Below, in pieces: positions 45,601-54,414 of a DNA stretch of 64,000 bases. Source of the DNA: Candidatus Woesearchaeota archaeon. Its GTDB lineage: Archaea > Nanobdellota > Nanobdellia > Woesearchaeales > JACJVV01. Under the pieces are notes generated by a model. The model saw nothing but the letters and a program-made list of their open reading frames with translations, did no database searches and was not told the origin of the DNA. The position numbers and the translations under genes are program-made. Numbering within the stretch: position 1 is the first letter of the stretch; every line of letters starts with the position of its first letter. The DNA is taken from NCBI GenBank assembly GCA_020637495.1, contig JACJVV010000001.1, forward strand, positions 124,001 through 188,000. Direction: 5' to 3'.

Positions 45601-48600
45601 TATGCATAGTACATATATTCAGTCAGATTTGTATTTGTCAAACTTGTATTAAACTCACATGTTGCAGGATTATTTGATGTAAGAGGAACACTGCATAATG
45701 TAGTTCCTAGACATCCCTGGTAAGTTGCACCAGTCTCGTTACATATGAAGAATTTTGCTTTCTCACCTAAAGGAGTATATTGTTCAAAGTCCTGCCAACT
45801 AAGAGTGATATTGACTTTCTTCCCGTATTCTACAGGAGTAGTATAATTTACAATGACTGTAGTTGAAGATGTCCTATAAGATGCAATAATCTCAGTTATA
45901 TTAGGTATTGAGCTTATTCCACTGTAGAATGCAGGAGAGAATACAGCATTACCATAATTATATCCATCATATGGAGTAACCTTACATACTACAATATCAC
46001 CTGGAGTATATGCCACTACAGGGAGAGTAGCTACATTGTAAACCTGCAGATCCTCATACATGTCAGCATTACCGATACATTGAGACATATCATATTGGCA
46101 TGTTGTTGGATTACATGACAAGGTCCCACCAAGATAATTAGTGAAGTCAGAGCATGAACTATAACTTCCTATTATCTGATCATCAATCATGTCACATTCT
46201 TCACCATATTCAATGACACCATTTCCACAGAAAGATATTCCTCCGCCAGTACATCCTGAGATATCAAGAGTACAATCACTGTTACAGTTCAAAGTTCCAC
46301 CTGTGAAACTGCCTATATCAGTACAGGAGGAATATGTCCAGTTATTATTGTCAGGACCATCGCATTGTTCCCATTCATAAGTCTCATTATTTCCGCAATA
46401 GTTTGCAATAGGATTTACTGGAATACAATATCTTGTTGAATATTGACACGTCGCATAATCACAAGTCAGCTCACCTTCACCAGACTGGAAATTACTGTTG
46501 AACTCGTTGCAAGTCAAAGAGGTAGTCTCTCCTACTTCACATTGTTCATTGCCATTGATGACACCATCACCACAATAAGGTATTGTTGCATTTAGACGAT
46601 ACCATGATATCAATGCGGAGTTTGAACTGTTTATACTGCCTATTGCATTGTTATAATTGCAAATGAGATTTCCAGAGGATTCAGCTGTAATATTAGATAC
46701 TGTGACATTAGGCTTGTCATTTATGTAGAAATAATGTGGTGAAGATAGATTACTTATGTTTGAACAATAACCAGTATCATCGCATACCATGACATAATAA
46801 ACTATGGCTCCTGAACCATTAGCTATCAACAAGTCTGATTCTTTGATAGTATATTGAGCAATGATTGGATTTGAGGAAGTATATGCTCCAAAGTTTACAA
46901 AACTCTTATTTTCACAACCAGTGTTATTGACAATATTTGTAGTGTTGCAGATGAATGCTCTTGCATATTCTCCTGGAGAGTCTGAATCTGCATAGGCTAT
47001 GCTGAATTGTATAGTGTCGTCTATAGTTGCATAATGTGATGAATTTGCACTTGTCCATACAGAGGTTATGTTAGGGTACTCTGTATAATTTATTGCATTG
47101 CCTATATTCACCCAAGTTGATGCATTGACTGCTGTGCTGTTTACAAAACCATCATTCACAGTCACTTGACATAACCATCTGTCATGCTTCTGAGTTATAT
47201 CTGGAGTGATTATGGATGAGGTATAGATTGTCGGCAAGAAGCCGCTGCTATCCCTATCAAGGTACCATTTGATGTATACTGTATCTGTTGCAGTATCAAA
47301 TCCATAAGGTGAGACAGTATCAACGTCTCCAGGTGTATAATTACAGTATAGATTCGTATCATTTGTCGGATAAGCAGGAGTGATGTTTACAAAAGTAACA
47401 TTCGGCTTGATATTCAATGAGAAGTTGCTTACTGTAAGATTATCATGAGTGTAATGCCCTGATGTCAGATTCTCTGAATCATATAATACAATTGAATAAC
47501 TTACATTATTGAGATTATATCGTGTCAGATTAACATTGCTTGTGTTGTAAAGACATGAAGCCACCCCAGTAGTTGAGGTTGAGTTACAATATGTTGTGGT
47601 ATTGAGACAACCGAACTTATTTGATGATGCGTTCTCACAAACATACATATTTACTGTCTCTCCGAAATTATACAGATCAGAGTCATCCCAGGTAACATTA
47701 AACAGAATTTGCTGACCATAAGTCGCAGGGTTTGAAGCGTTTAATTCAGTATATATTCCTGAAACAACATTGTATATCTTGATCGATTGGAACTCAGGTG
47801 TCTGATTTGCTAATGTGATGTATGATGAATTCTTTGGAGAACCGCATGCATAATTGTCACAGGGTATTGCTTGGCATAACCATCTTTCTCCTGGCTGTGC
47901 AACTACATAAGGTATCAACGGAACATTGTATTCTGGATGATGCACATATCCAGATCCTGAATCAACATACCATGAATATTGTGTCAAGGAAGCATTATAA
48001 TTATAATCATAGCTTAATGAAGTATCATTATCTTCAATTGTCAAGCTGCAGTTAAAAGCACCATAACCTGGATCCTTCTGTGCGATGATGGAAGTTATCT
48101 CTGGTTTTCTATCGATGTAAAGAGAGATATTAGAACCTAAGTAAGTGATGTTCTCCCCATCTACAAGAGCAAAAGTTATGTTGGTAAAATTATTCATATC
48201 AGGTTCATTATGATAAGAATCTCCTGATATATTAGCTATCAAGTAGGAAGAGAAAGATGCTTCTATCGGATTCTCTGAAGAAGTATTTGAAGCAAAGATT
48301 ACAGCATCTGATAACTCACCATCGCTTATCGCGTATAGTGTCGTTTCAGGAGTATTTGCATCAAACCAAGAAACCTGTATGTAAACCATGTCTCCCAGTA
48401 TAAGAGGCGAACTTGCTGTTATTGAAGTCAAAGGAGAATGTCTGTAGCCAGCAGTCCAATTGATTACTTGAGGATCCATATTCCCCACTATCTTTATGCT
48501 TGAATTCTTTGCTGCACCATAAGCATAACCATCATAAGGAGTAACTTGACATATCCACTGGTCACCATCATGGAGGATGCCATTAGGGACAATGTCATTA

Positions 48601-51600
48601 TTATACCCATAATCATATATCACCCATCCAGAAGAAGTGTAATTATACCATTTTATGTCCGAGTTATTATTCAGATATTGTGAGTCATAGATATCTGATG
48701 AGGTTGCATTATCTGAGTCTGAGAATTCATAATCGCAGATCAAACCAGAAGTATTCTGTATCGTTCCCATAACAGCACTAGGTATCTTGTTGACTGCAAA
48801 ATCATCGTATGAATGCGTATAATTACCTTCAGTATAGTTACCCATGTTTCCTGAACTATCCACTACAAAGATTGAATAATTAAGTGCATAGCTTGTTTGA
48901 GAGGAGGTAAAATTCTCAAGTTTAGTTAGGTCGACTACCCAGGATAATGTTGCTGAAGCTGAAGTTGATATTGTCCTTGTCAATTCTTTCCCAAGACAAC
49001 CTGATGCTACAGCATTTGTGCTATCACAGACAAAAATTGTCGCAGAGGGTGTCTCGAAATCAACCCATTGGACATGCCATTCCATAACATCGCCTTCATT
49101 TATAGGCAATGTTACATTTGAGTTTGTCGTTACATTAGTTATGACTGGAATAGAAGTATCATAGACAAGACTTCCAATTATTATTACAGATGAATTCTTT
49201 TTCCCTGTACTGGAAGAGGTAAGATTCATATTATCGAATGCTTGCGCTTGACATATCCATCTGTCTCCGTTCTGAGTCGCTCCTGAAGAGAGGAAAGGAG
49301 TAGTGAGGTTAGTGTACACTAATTCATATGTCCCTGTCCTGTTCCTGTACCATGAATACAAAGGAAGCAAGCTTGTTGTGACATTCGGATCACCAATTGT
49401 TCCATTACCCCATGTCCCATCTGATTGTATTTCATAATGACCTGCTCCTAAATCAACATCATCATATGTGATATTGCATACAAGATTATTATTTGTGGAA
49501 TAATCCCTAGGGAATTCAAAATAACCAAGTCCTGAAGGCAATATCAAAGGTGCTGAAGCATTGAAGTATGGAGGATTATTCACGTAGAATGTATGACCAG
49601 TAGACACATCACTGCAATGGTATTCTGGGTCACAAAGCATGACTGTGTAGGAAGTTCCTGACATATTATATGATGCATTCACTGCAAAACTTACATTCAT
49701 CTGTTCAGGAGTGTTTATTGAACCATTATTGATCGCTCTTCCGAATTCTTTCTCAAAACATCCAGAGTTCCTAATCACAGTAGATGAATTGCAGATGTAT
49801 GCTTTCACTTGCATGGAATCTGGATCAGTATAATTTATCGTCACTGTTACGTTTGAATTTGCTGCTGTTGGCGATGAGACAGCAGAATCATCTGTAACTC
49901 CCAAGATAATAGGTGCCAAAGTAGGATTGACACCACCACTTCCAATCGTCACTGCTGAAGAATTCCTAGGGATGCCATAACCATACTGATCTATTGGAGT
50001 TACCTGGCATAGCCATTGGTCACCTGGAACAGTATTACCATGTGTCAAGATATCATTGAAATCATTATCATACCAATCAAAGTCTGTTGCAGAATACCAA
50101 TTGGAATTATTTGCAGGCTTAACATACCACATGAATGTATAATTTACTGTTGAGTCAAATGCTGTTGAGTTTGATGAACCTACATTATATATTATATCTT
50201 CTGGGTAGGGCTGATTGCTAGTATTCCAATCAAACAGTCCATCATCGTCTTTATCGTGATAAGAAATATTTGCACCTGGGCCAGTGAATTCCTGCAATGA
50301 ATCACCATCATTTAAGCTGTTGAAAGGATTGTAAAGGACAATATCAGTTCCTTCTGTGTAAATTTGGTTATCATCAACATCGACTACAATCGCATCTCTC
50401 CACGGCTCAAATACTGTATCAGTGTTATTTACACCATCTGATTCAACCAAAGTATCAAAAGTTATGTTATCTGTTACGTCAAACTCAACAATCAAGGTTG
50501 ATGAATTGCTCAATGTCTCATCAATATGGTTCCTAGTATCTCCAAATATTGTCCAATTGCCATCTGCATCAAGAACAAAATCACTCTTAGGAACGATCTC
50601 ATCCGATGCACCCATGTGCATACACATAAGATTATTATCAGAACCTATTGCGCTTGCTGTTGAGTCTGAACCAACATAGACATTGTTCATAGTAGGGATA
50701 TGGTTTATCTGGAATGTCCCTGTTCTTGCAATACTACAAGCTCCTAGATCATCACATACACGAACCTGATAACTTATAGTATCATTATCAGTTGCCTGCA
50801 CAGTATAAAGGCAGGATTGCTGAGTCTCATAAGAATAACCGCCTGTGTTACAGAATGATTGCTCAAGGCAACCGCCATTGCTTGATGAATCATAGTTTAT
50901 CTTTATTGCAGGATCATACCTGACTGCCCCCAATGCTGATGAATATGCTTGATAGACACCTGGAGTTGATGAAGCACTTATTGAAATATTATCGATTGCA
51001 CTATCATCATTTGAGTCACATGTTCCATCATCATCATCATCGATACAAAGGACAAATGCCAAGTATTTATTCGGTAAAGGCTGTGCATTGTATTCAGGTA
51101 CAAAATTATTGTAAGTACCATTGATGAATACATTATTATTGTCTTGAGCAATTAGGACATTTGAAGAGCTTATCGGACTTCCTACAGAATCAACCTCATA
51201 TACATACATATCATATATTGGAGCAGAATAGCTGCTACTGATTCCGCTAACGATAACCTCATTAGGCTTTATGGAAATCTTGTTGACATATCTCCCAGTC
51301 TCATTCGTGAAGAATGTTACGTTGAATCCATTATTGGAAGCATCATCACCAAAACCAATCGAAGCAGAACCACTTCCACCTTGGCTTTCGCTTGTCGTGA
51401 AAGCATCACAAACATAAGTCTGGACAGGATCATTATCTATATCAACCCAGTCAATGATGAATTGAGTTTGATTTCCTACAAGAGTTATATTCTGAGTTGA
51501 ATCTGGGTAAGGCAAAGCTGTATAATTCACAATCTGAGGTACAGAATTGTCCTTGACTAATACAGACGAGGAATTATAATAGCTTGTCGCCTGCAACGGA

Positions 51601-54212
51601 TTGTGAAGCCAACTATTATCAACATCAGTTGTTCTTACTGAACATATAACAAGGTCATTCTGATCTATGTAAGAACTTGATAATGTGCTTGAAGTCTGTC
51701 CAATCAATGGAACATAACTATTTATCCCATCATTGTTGACATACCATATGAAAGTCGCTGCTGCTACATTCTCTGAATCACCATCTATATCCTCAAATGT
51801 ATAATTACAACTAAGGTCAGATGATCCAAGTGGATGTGTTGAGTTATTTGGGAAGATGTTTATATTTGATGCAAAAGGCGCTGAATTATTTATGTATTGA
51901 AGTTCCTGCCTGTATAAAGTATTATTAGATATTTCAGTAGCATATTCTTCGCCATCATATGCTGTTGCGATGCACCATACCTTATCTCCTTTGCTGAAAG
52001 AAGCATTTGTCAGGTTTGCTATGCACTCTGTCGTATAGTTATCGAAGTAATCATCCTGGAAAGCGCCTTTGACTATAGGAGTACATGGAGCAGAGACATT
52101 AGGTATGATCGTCCTTTCGAAGGTGCTTACATGGAAGACTTCCCAAGTTATGTTCACATTATTAGGCAATGCCGTATCTCCATCTGCATCACTTACCCAT
52201 ACTGAGCATGTCAATTGTTCGTCTAATTTAGTAGCATTATCAGGAGTTATGTTCATATCAAAGAAGAAAGGTTGAGCATTAGGACTACCACATATTTTTG
52301 AAGAATTGGATGAAAGACTATTGATATCAAATGTTTCAATAATGTAACAATATGTTTCGTTGAACTGCACAAAATGACCTAAAGAACTTGCATTTATGTC
52401 AAGATAGCTTTTAGTTCCATTTGTAACTGTTGTAATATTATCATATGCACCAGATTGTTCTTCAGGTGTTCCGAACAAAGCTCTCCAAATAGTATAATTA
52501 CTAACGTCGTTAGAGTTATTTCCGTCATCGGCTGAAAGATTCCAACTCAAGAGCAATCTTGTTCCATTCAAACTACTCATGCTCGTATTGATGTAAAGAT
52601 TAGTTACAGGCGCTGGAATGCCTTGATCGATGGAAGTGACATTTACGCTATGCGCACTACAAGACATATTATATAAGACATTATCCATGATGCTTGGTAC
52701 AGTGCCATCGTAATACCTTGGAACTATATAATAATAATAACCTACACCATCAATAGCACTGTTGTCTGTCCAAGTATAATATGCTGAATTAGTTGCCGTG
52801 ATGTTTATCAGATTAGGGATAATGCTATCATTAGTCTCAAACAAAGCAGTGACATCAAGTATTCCTGAGTTTGGATAAGTAGAGTTAACCCTGAATATAC
52901 TGTACATAGTAACATAATCCTCACCTGCACCATCCTGGTTGGAATTATTCCAATGCAATACTATTGAACCACCATCATCATCACTTACATCAGAGGCATT
53001 TATGTTCAGATCTGAACATATTGGATTAGGCAACAAGAAAAGCATCCCACTGCCTGATGGAGGAAAAGTCTGAGTCATAGATGAGGAGATATTATCCTCA
53101 TTGCCATATACATCTGTACATGCAACATGAAGATATATATACTCGCCAATAGGAGGAGTTATGGTACCAAGATGGGATTGAGTTGCTACGGTTGTGATAT
53201 CATTAACCATGCTATCGTATCCATTTGAAGGTGTAGCAAGATTATCAATCTCATATCTACATTGAGCAACTTCATTTGTGTCAAAGCTTATTTCAAGGTC
53301 CCTTGATGATATAACCAATGGATTGCTTGCAGTACCATTTATCTGTGTAACATTAGTGTTGCTATCTTCAAGGAAAATACCATCAGATGTTATATTTGGA
53401 GCTAGTGTGTCTATAGTGAATATAAGATGATTGACTCCCTCTATATTAGTACCACCATTATCACCAAAACAATAGAAGCCATACCTTATCTTGTTCTTGT
53501 CATAAGGGTACTCTAGAACCTGGAAATGATTGTAACCATTTGTGGTATCCAAAGCCCCACATTCTACATCATCAGTGCAGCCAGATGCAGCAGTAGTATA
53601 GTTGTAATTTAGGATACTTTCAGTAAGAGTTAGATTATGATATGTGCAATTTGAAGGCAATGTAGTGTTTACTAAAAGTATCAGTTGCCTGCTATTGACA
53701 ACTTTCTCCTGGATTACTTCAACACCAGTACCTGGAGGATTTGTAGCATTATAGACGCCTACATCTGGAAATACAACATTACCATTGTTTATATCAAGGA
53801 TAAAACTTTCGCCACCAACCCCATTTGAACCACTATAATTACAAGGTGTACTTCCTTCAACATTTGGTACTCGAAACAGAAGATTTGTACTTGCATCTAT
53901 TGGACTAGATGCGATCTCACCAAAAGTTGTTGTATTCGTGCCTGCATAAGTTGCATCTGCACAACCAATTGCTGGAGCAGGACTAATCGAGACATCTATT
54001 GAATCTGCATATCGATGAGTGCCATTATTCTCCCATGTCCAACTACAAGAAGCAATTGCTAATTGCCCTTCTATCAATATATCTGAGACTGAACATGAAT
54101 ATCCATCCCATGCATGAGTATCAGGAACAGATACAAATAAGAGAAGCAAAGAGAAGATACTTAGAAGTAATAAAAGCCCCCTACTCCCATCACTGCCGAT
54201 ACACTTCTTCAT
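36627..54212 (-). CDS. Giant modular surface protein, about 5,861 residues, single-pass membrane anchor
   Basis: A roughly 0.6 MDa exported protein. ATG 54212 gives a proper signal peptide (MKKCIGSDGSRGLLLLLSIF, then LLLLFVSVPDTHA); a GTG nine codons earlier is less likely. At about residues 740-3230 lies a long tandem of beta-sandwich-like modules that share GDxWxCQVTPYDGYxYG...NSS. At 2540-2711 a Cys-rich cassette of three CGxG/CGNxE-type repeats is present. Fibronectin-like stretches lie near 3570-3910, a LamG-like lectin domain near 4840-5000 and a beta-helix-like region near 5080-5300. Four Cys-rich DGxxNxxExxxDCGGxC repeats follow at about 5520-5640, then one membrane helix (5646-5669). 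The 190-residue cytoplasmic tail has three similar helical repeats. N-x-S/T sequons are very dense. A coat or attachment role is inferred. Confidence 0.88.
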   Translation of the reverse strand: MKKCIGSDGSRGLLLLLSIFSLLLLFVSVPDTHAWDGYSCSVSDILIEGQLAIASCSWTWENNGTHRYADSIDVSISPAPAIGCADATYAGTNTTTFGEIASSPIDASTNLLFRVPNVEGSTPCNYSGSNGVGGESFILDINNGNVVFPDVGVYNATNPPGTGVEVIQEKVVNSRQLILLVNTTLPSNCTYHNLTLTESILNYNYTTAASGCTDDVECGALDTTNGYNHFQVLEYPYDKNKIRYGFYCFGDNGGTNIEGVNHLIFTIDTLAPNITSDGIFLEDSNTNVTQINGTASNPLVISSRDLEISFDTNEVAQCRYEIDNLATPSNGYDSMVNDITTVATQSHLGTITPPIGEYIYLHVACTDVYGNEDNISSSMTQTFPPSGSGMLFLLPNPICSDLNINASDVSDDDGGSIVLHWNNSNQDGAGEDYVTMYSIFRVNSTYPNSGILDVTALFETNDSIIPNLINITATNSAYYTWTDNSAIDGVGYYYYIVPRYYDGTVPSIMDNVLYNMSCSAHSVNVTSIDQGIPAPVTNLYINTSMSSLNGTRLLLSWNLSADDGNNSNDVSNYTIWRALFGTPEEQSGAYDNITTVTNGTKSYLDINASSLGHFVQFNETYCYIIETFDINSLSSNSSKICGSPNAQPFFFDMNITPDNATKLDEQLTCSVWVSDADGDTALPNNVNITWEVFHVSTFERTIIPNVSAPCTPIVKGAFQDDYFDNYTTECIANLTNASFSKGDKVWCIATAYDGEEYATEISNNTLYRQELQYINNSAPFASNINIFPNNSTHPLGSSDLSCNYTFEDIDGDSENVAAATFIWYVNNDGINSYVPLIGQTSSTLSSSYIDQNDLVICSVRTTDVDNSWLHNPLQATSYYNSSSVLVKDNSVPQIVNYTALPYPDSTQNITLVGNQTQFIIDWVDIDNDPVQTYVCDAFTTSESQGGSGSASIGFGDDASNNGFNVTFFTNETGRYVNKISIKPNEVIVSGISSSYSAPIYDMYVYEVDSVGSPISSSNVLIAQDNNNVFINGTYNNFVPEYNAQPLPNKYLAFVLCIDDDDDGTCDSNDDSAIDNISISASSTPGVYQAYSSALGAVRYDPAIKINYDSSSNGGCLEQSFCNTGGYSYETQQSCLYTVQATDNDTISYQVRVCDDLGACSIARTGTFQINHIPTMNNVYVGSDSTASAIGSDNNLMCMHMGASDEIVPKSDFVLDADGNWTIFGDTRNHIDETLSNSSTLIVEFDVTDNITFDTLVESDGVNNTDTVFEPWRDAIVVDVDDNQIYTEGTDIVLYNPFNSLNDGDSLQEFTGPGANISYHDKDDDGLFDWNTSNQPYPEDIIYNVGSSNSTAFDSTVNYTFMWYVKPANNSNWYSATDFDWYDNDFNDILTHGNTVPGDQWLCQVTPIDQYGYGIPRNSSAVTIGSGGVNPTLAPIILGVTDDSAVSSPTAANSNVTVTINYTDPDSMQVKAYICNSSTVIRNSGCFEKEFGRAINNGSINTPEQMNVSFAVNASYNMSGTSYTVMLCDPEYHCSDVSTGHTFYVNNPPYFNASAPLILPSGLGYFEFPRDYSTNNNLVCNITYDDVDLGAGHYEIQSDGTWGNGTIGDPNVTTSLLPLYSWYRNRTGTYELVYTNLTTPFLSSGATQNGDRWICQAQAFDNMNLTSSSTGKKNSSVIIIGSLVYDTSIPVITNVTTNSNVTLPINEGDVMEWHVQWVDFETPSATIFVCDSTNAVASGCLGKELTRTISTSASATLSWVVDLTKLENFTSSQTSYALNYSIFVVDSSGNMGNYTEGNYTHSYDDFAVNKIPSAVMGTIQNTSGLICDYEFSDSDNATSSDIYDSQYLNNNSDIKWYNYTSSGWVIYDYGYNNDIVPNGILHDGDQWICQVTPYDGYAYGAAKNSSIKIVGNMDPQVINWTAGYRHSPLTSITASSPLILGDMVYIQVSWFDANTPETTLYAISDGELSDAVIFASNTSSENPIEASFSSYLIANISGDSYHNEPDMNNFTNITFALVDGENITYLGSNISLYIDRKPEITSIIAQKDPGYGAFNCSLTIEDNDTSLSYDYNYNASLTQYSWYVDSGSGYVHHPEYNVPLIPYVVAQPGERWLCQAIPCDNYACGSPKNSSYITLANQTPEFQSIKIYNVVSGIYTELNASNPATYGQQILFNVTWDDSDLYNFGETVNMYVCENASSNKFGCLNTTTYCNSTSTTGVASCLYNTSNVNLTRYNLNNVSYSIVLYDSENLTSGHYTHDNLTVSNFSLNIKPNVTFVNITPAYPTNDTNLYCNYTPGDVDTVSPYGFDTATDTVYIKWYLDRDSSGFLPTIYTSSIITPDITQKHDRWLCQVTVNDGFVNSTAVNASTWVNIGNAINYTEYPNITSVWTSANSSHYATIDDTIQFSIAYADSDSPGEYARAFICNTTNIVNNTGCENKSFVNFGAYTSSNPIIAQYTIKESDLLIANGSGAIVYYVMVCDDTGYCSNISNLSSPHYFYINDKPNVTVSNITAESSGNLICNYNNAIGSINSSNSALISWYRLNATIPYCGDGVINGNEQCEVGETTSLTCNEFNSNFQSGEGELTCDYATCQYSTRYCIPVNPIANYCGNNETYEWEQCDGPDNNNWTYSSCTDIGSFTGGTLNCNSDCTLDISGCTGGGISFCGNGVIEYGEECDMIDDQIIGSYSSCSDFTNYLGGTLSCNPTTCQYDMSQCIGNADMYEDLQVYNVATLPVVAYTPGDIVVCKVTPYDGYNYGNAVFSPAFYSGISSIPNITEIIASYRTSSTTVIVNYTTPVEYGKKVNITLSWQDFEQYTPLGEKAKFFICNETGATYQGCLGTTLCSVPLTSNNPATCEFNTSLTNTNLTEYMYYAYVYDDSLNVSYTSGLLYLNRLPILSNYNITPEIPGDSQSLSCLHTNVSYDIINNNATGNTSTFNDTSVYYNWFYNRGGVWNEFDNSGNSFLSDYFTQLGDEWVCQITMSDGVASLPPVNTTSVFISPDETNSQYPSVTTLDVNGANTYYGDVYEETSGLLTIYKQDNTTNVGDNVDFIINWSDANQSSALGERVRVWICNGTNFTNNSGCGGRTLYFNDYTTADPIQISYTTQQQDNSVQAFSIYLCDDSGDCSNATSQNFTVNHPFNTSVRPEIVISTDLDGDDYLECDYLTQYDNGGNGETSDIGDDLATLNYEWYLDSGSGYIAQNQNTASFNDTLSNTDKVKCQIYAEDIYGYSSGYINSTRLDMQSVPIIWEPISNMTYSIDGKNYYVMNDNSNNSGANGTINITGYVPGDAPSNISGIAYHGYEVPYTGTNNSQLISPSTLQGTTTIRVATTNGTSYILVNSVSDILTKFNSSKYLMISNHNLSQFQRYDITNIFSPQPSTYRVDITPGLAESVNIGDIVYSYDREYPSSWFNMTLGIRNGINDIYIRSNINGTLGQARKVYVAYDSAIPEINYVTLQSPTQTQTPTFTFNVSDDFAVNTSSILVNVTNGTHHVYHFTPDTQLSKSALTSPTNVFNGNDISCTEFNSSLYSCSVTLSVSSILSAADTYTINITASDVLAQSTSNITSFQVSTTNVPAPVAFAQPVQNTTRLTFGLFIDSISAYEIQYAVGTAPYPDSGWNVTSNGGINLSEGTSGISLSTFTGLNKFIDYNYNIYYDEGEANVTSADLFFNSTDTIAGDGLGFKINSSTGQYYVDANNNSKQDPWESYNTTPTDFYINSSDSWSDSANATLTLALNTSELTLSENTPYRIAVRYLNSSSGNWSTWTYTNPILYKAGYINPTFNGPSSVSVYDMNTSAQEPSQQVDVAYNTDLRWYWTPSTPQSTSQGEYILRYEYAIGNEPWPYDGWNSVTHWTQVSNTTTTLTNLNSSVQSRLATGNTYYLTVRSLSSFGLYSQNSSSDGLVYDDQTAPEIQIIKVGGISGSSYFKIEQNTSPMTAIVYSPYENLSECGYSMFNVPFDAYYTIMDQCNPVQNDNRSYITCDLTDPNGNDLGEGNHTFYIACLDANGNANTLFGNSLRTTQAFDVEYSFADNPVVLNSSVLINASTPFQRTYAYTNEILYCNYSATDYDGDSIVAAEYNWSINTAQLPIYENKQTLNITKYSVAAGQVIECAVRVQDSTGLWSNYTQSNKLTVNNSAPSTFSLVSPDGLYTKSTATLRWNYADDIDNDEVSYYIILMNQTQFGTITILNDSSNSTMFVPSQFNNFSLNFNDNGLLKDGRYNWTVMACDSTETYGNNCTNATNNMSFVKDTTPPLAQILWPDNNSAVGNNFDIIVNASEANSPYVNITEVKAIFTSPSSYIVIENFTMWDEGGIYKYLINNTNNEYLQNGTYNLSINTTDTLGNKGNYPNINFTININTNFPILQIDYPPWKFREQFLNSSFNLNLSVFNATWVNYTIYKNGSSDYIMTDEKQFFTAQDYNFTNLFNISGLDDGFYIINLSGNDSIGSHKSKTAWFAIDTTPPSINDTADNETVSINQATTVWAVWENNTLNESDNRFGIKNVTFHYTATDYPYVIPSLYTEVSSGIALNDSNYSYTIPSNVFEKFKVIYWYSCAYDYAGNQQCSDVNNITVESIPPLSNAVMGNISMLEDEGNDTIVLNQFINDSNGANLSYIGVALPNGTLLYDPLDNTTYSSALRASHSGLSTIYTGLYNNATLIERAHQNLLTNPGFTYDEEFNDTNGSFVTRKPINWTLINNANWTTDDAYNNALYNEISASVNVSAKSYFYHEVMVVASETYSLSQYMKADTTTNSTPVVGRLHINWYDTNGIFIDSTLNLSSTLSRPTLTSEWARFNLTVTPPSGATTARIILDTDSNETWAFIDNVVFETEDYPTNYNIFDHTESHLTYPVQPIDGSLPYIKGGQGTIEVSLLPLWNTSDNITRYLFDIGTDSGFISAWFDGNDRLRFNYSDASILNLNVSAMNTSIFNTFAFTWNSSNVSLFWNNSMLPDNMSTTSGSFTSLNASGNIYIGTDKDSANHIDAIVDQLVIFDYAKNASEIDKDFITVPINGNDSDSAMTVTYLNFTYNSSTNALINVTPDAALLTAPAVNYHQRMQFFGTDGVTWNGSNVIDITVITDYNTFGDNVTVTNLTVTDYSLNGTIDNEVNNITYSTISNARLYNLSAPDWGLRNVIMDYVSATDSIITYSTVYNSTILSSTFLNSISYGNNESSASIQYSNISSGSYVNNGSVLYSNLINSSVYNNSQVINVNLTNSIVANDTILVNVNLTNATVDPSYIANSYISEGTSKIIDSRLINSDINNSEIYNVSFGSVLTDGSFNISNSIITDCLIESYLHDDILTNVSIQDANLTGNSKQDCRLNSGSVTVNQSGTLFVYTVGSESAMNARPFIEDIWNDTPDATLTIPTASTEYTGEYIDIKVRINDSNIGSSMNDSVNISIYFLGTGAAGLVNITNITDVNATNLTNNEYTYRYYFTSNHSDITVRTNVTDKFNNTDSSEQEYVTFTYDNSTCIDTTWTPDPSTVCSGTSFTQTSNCGNTQSATGTKYCSTGGGGSGGGGGSSNSLPLHCSNGIQDSTETAIDCGGSCYACSLLCSDGLLNGNEEKVDCGGDCIACKEPLTSYTDKTSCFNGRKDYNEDGIDCGGRCSRQCESPITGDVVKGTCFDGIKNQNELGVDCGGTCNACPAKANIPESDYGWVIWWIIIFVLIVLLLLLGLLVFKEKKKEHELEERLEHRTENDYAIASGHTIAGAATAGLYAKQPVRSAGPISDSIINLEKYIISSLDSGMKPSRIKETLVRSGWEASVVEVVMHKIMLSGDKLEEVEKFVQKQISKGLSDDQIRDKMVAAHWSSEIADLIIADVHKISKNASKLHDYVARKLQEGKSIDEIHQILVSIGWNENYIQKLLGKYR

Positions 54213-54256
54213 TGTTTGTTTTTTCCTACCAAAATCCACTAAACAAATGGATCAAT

Positions 54257-54403
54257 CTATTCCTTCTTCAGCAAAATACCTTCATCAGTCACAGAATAAA
54301 CCCAAAAATTAGTCTTATCAGTAATACCTAGCTCTTCTCGTACATCCTTAGGGATCACTATCTGCCCACGTTTGTCGACTTGCACTATTTTTGGTACTGA
54401 CAT
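54257..54403 (-). CDS. Small AbrB/SpoVT-fold DNA-binding protein (upstream regulator)
   Basis: A 48-residue protein that is just one AbrB half-domain: KIVQVDKRGQIVIPKDVRE followed by NFWVYSVTDEGILLKKE. It matches the 96-residue protein at the far end of the giant gene (GQLVIPRDIR and EGVLLKK) but lacks its helical tail. The stop lies 44 bases before the giant gene's ATG, so the order is small regulator, giant protein, second regulator. The palindrome TTCTGATTTTCAGTA lies 12 bases before its ATG, which suggests autoregulation. Confidence 0.85.
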   Translation of the reverse strand: MSVPKIVQVDKRGQIVIPKDVREELGITDKTNFWVYSVTDEGILLKKE

Positions 54404-54414
54404 GGTCCTAATGT

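Noticed and set aside
36627..54212. Many smaller frames inside the giant gene on the other strand
   Set aside because: They have no ribosome-binding sites or recognisable domains and disappear against one continuous, repeat-bearing frame.
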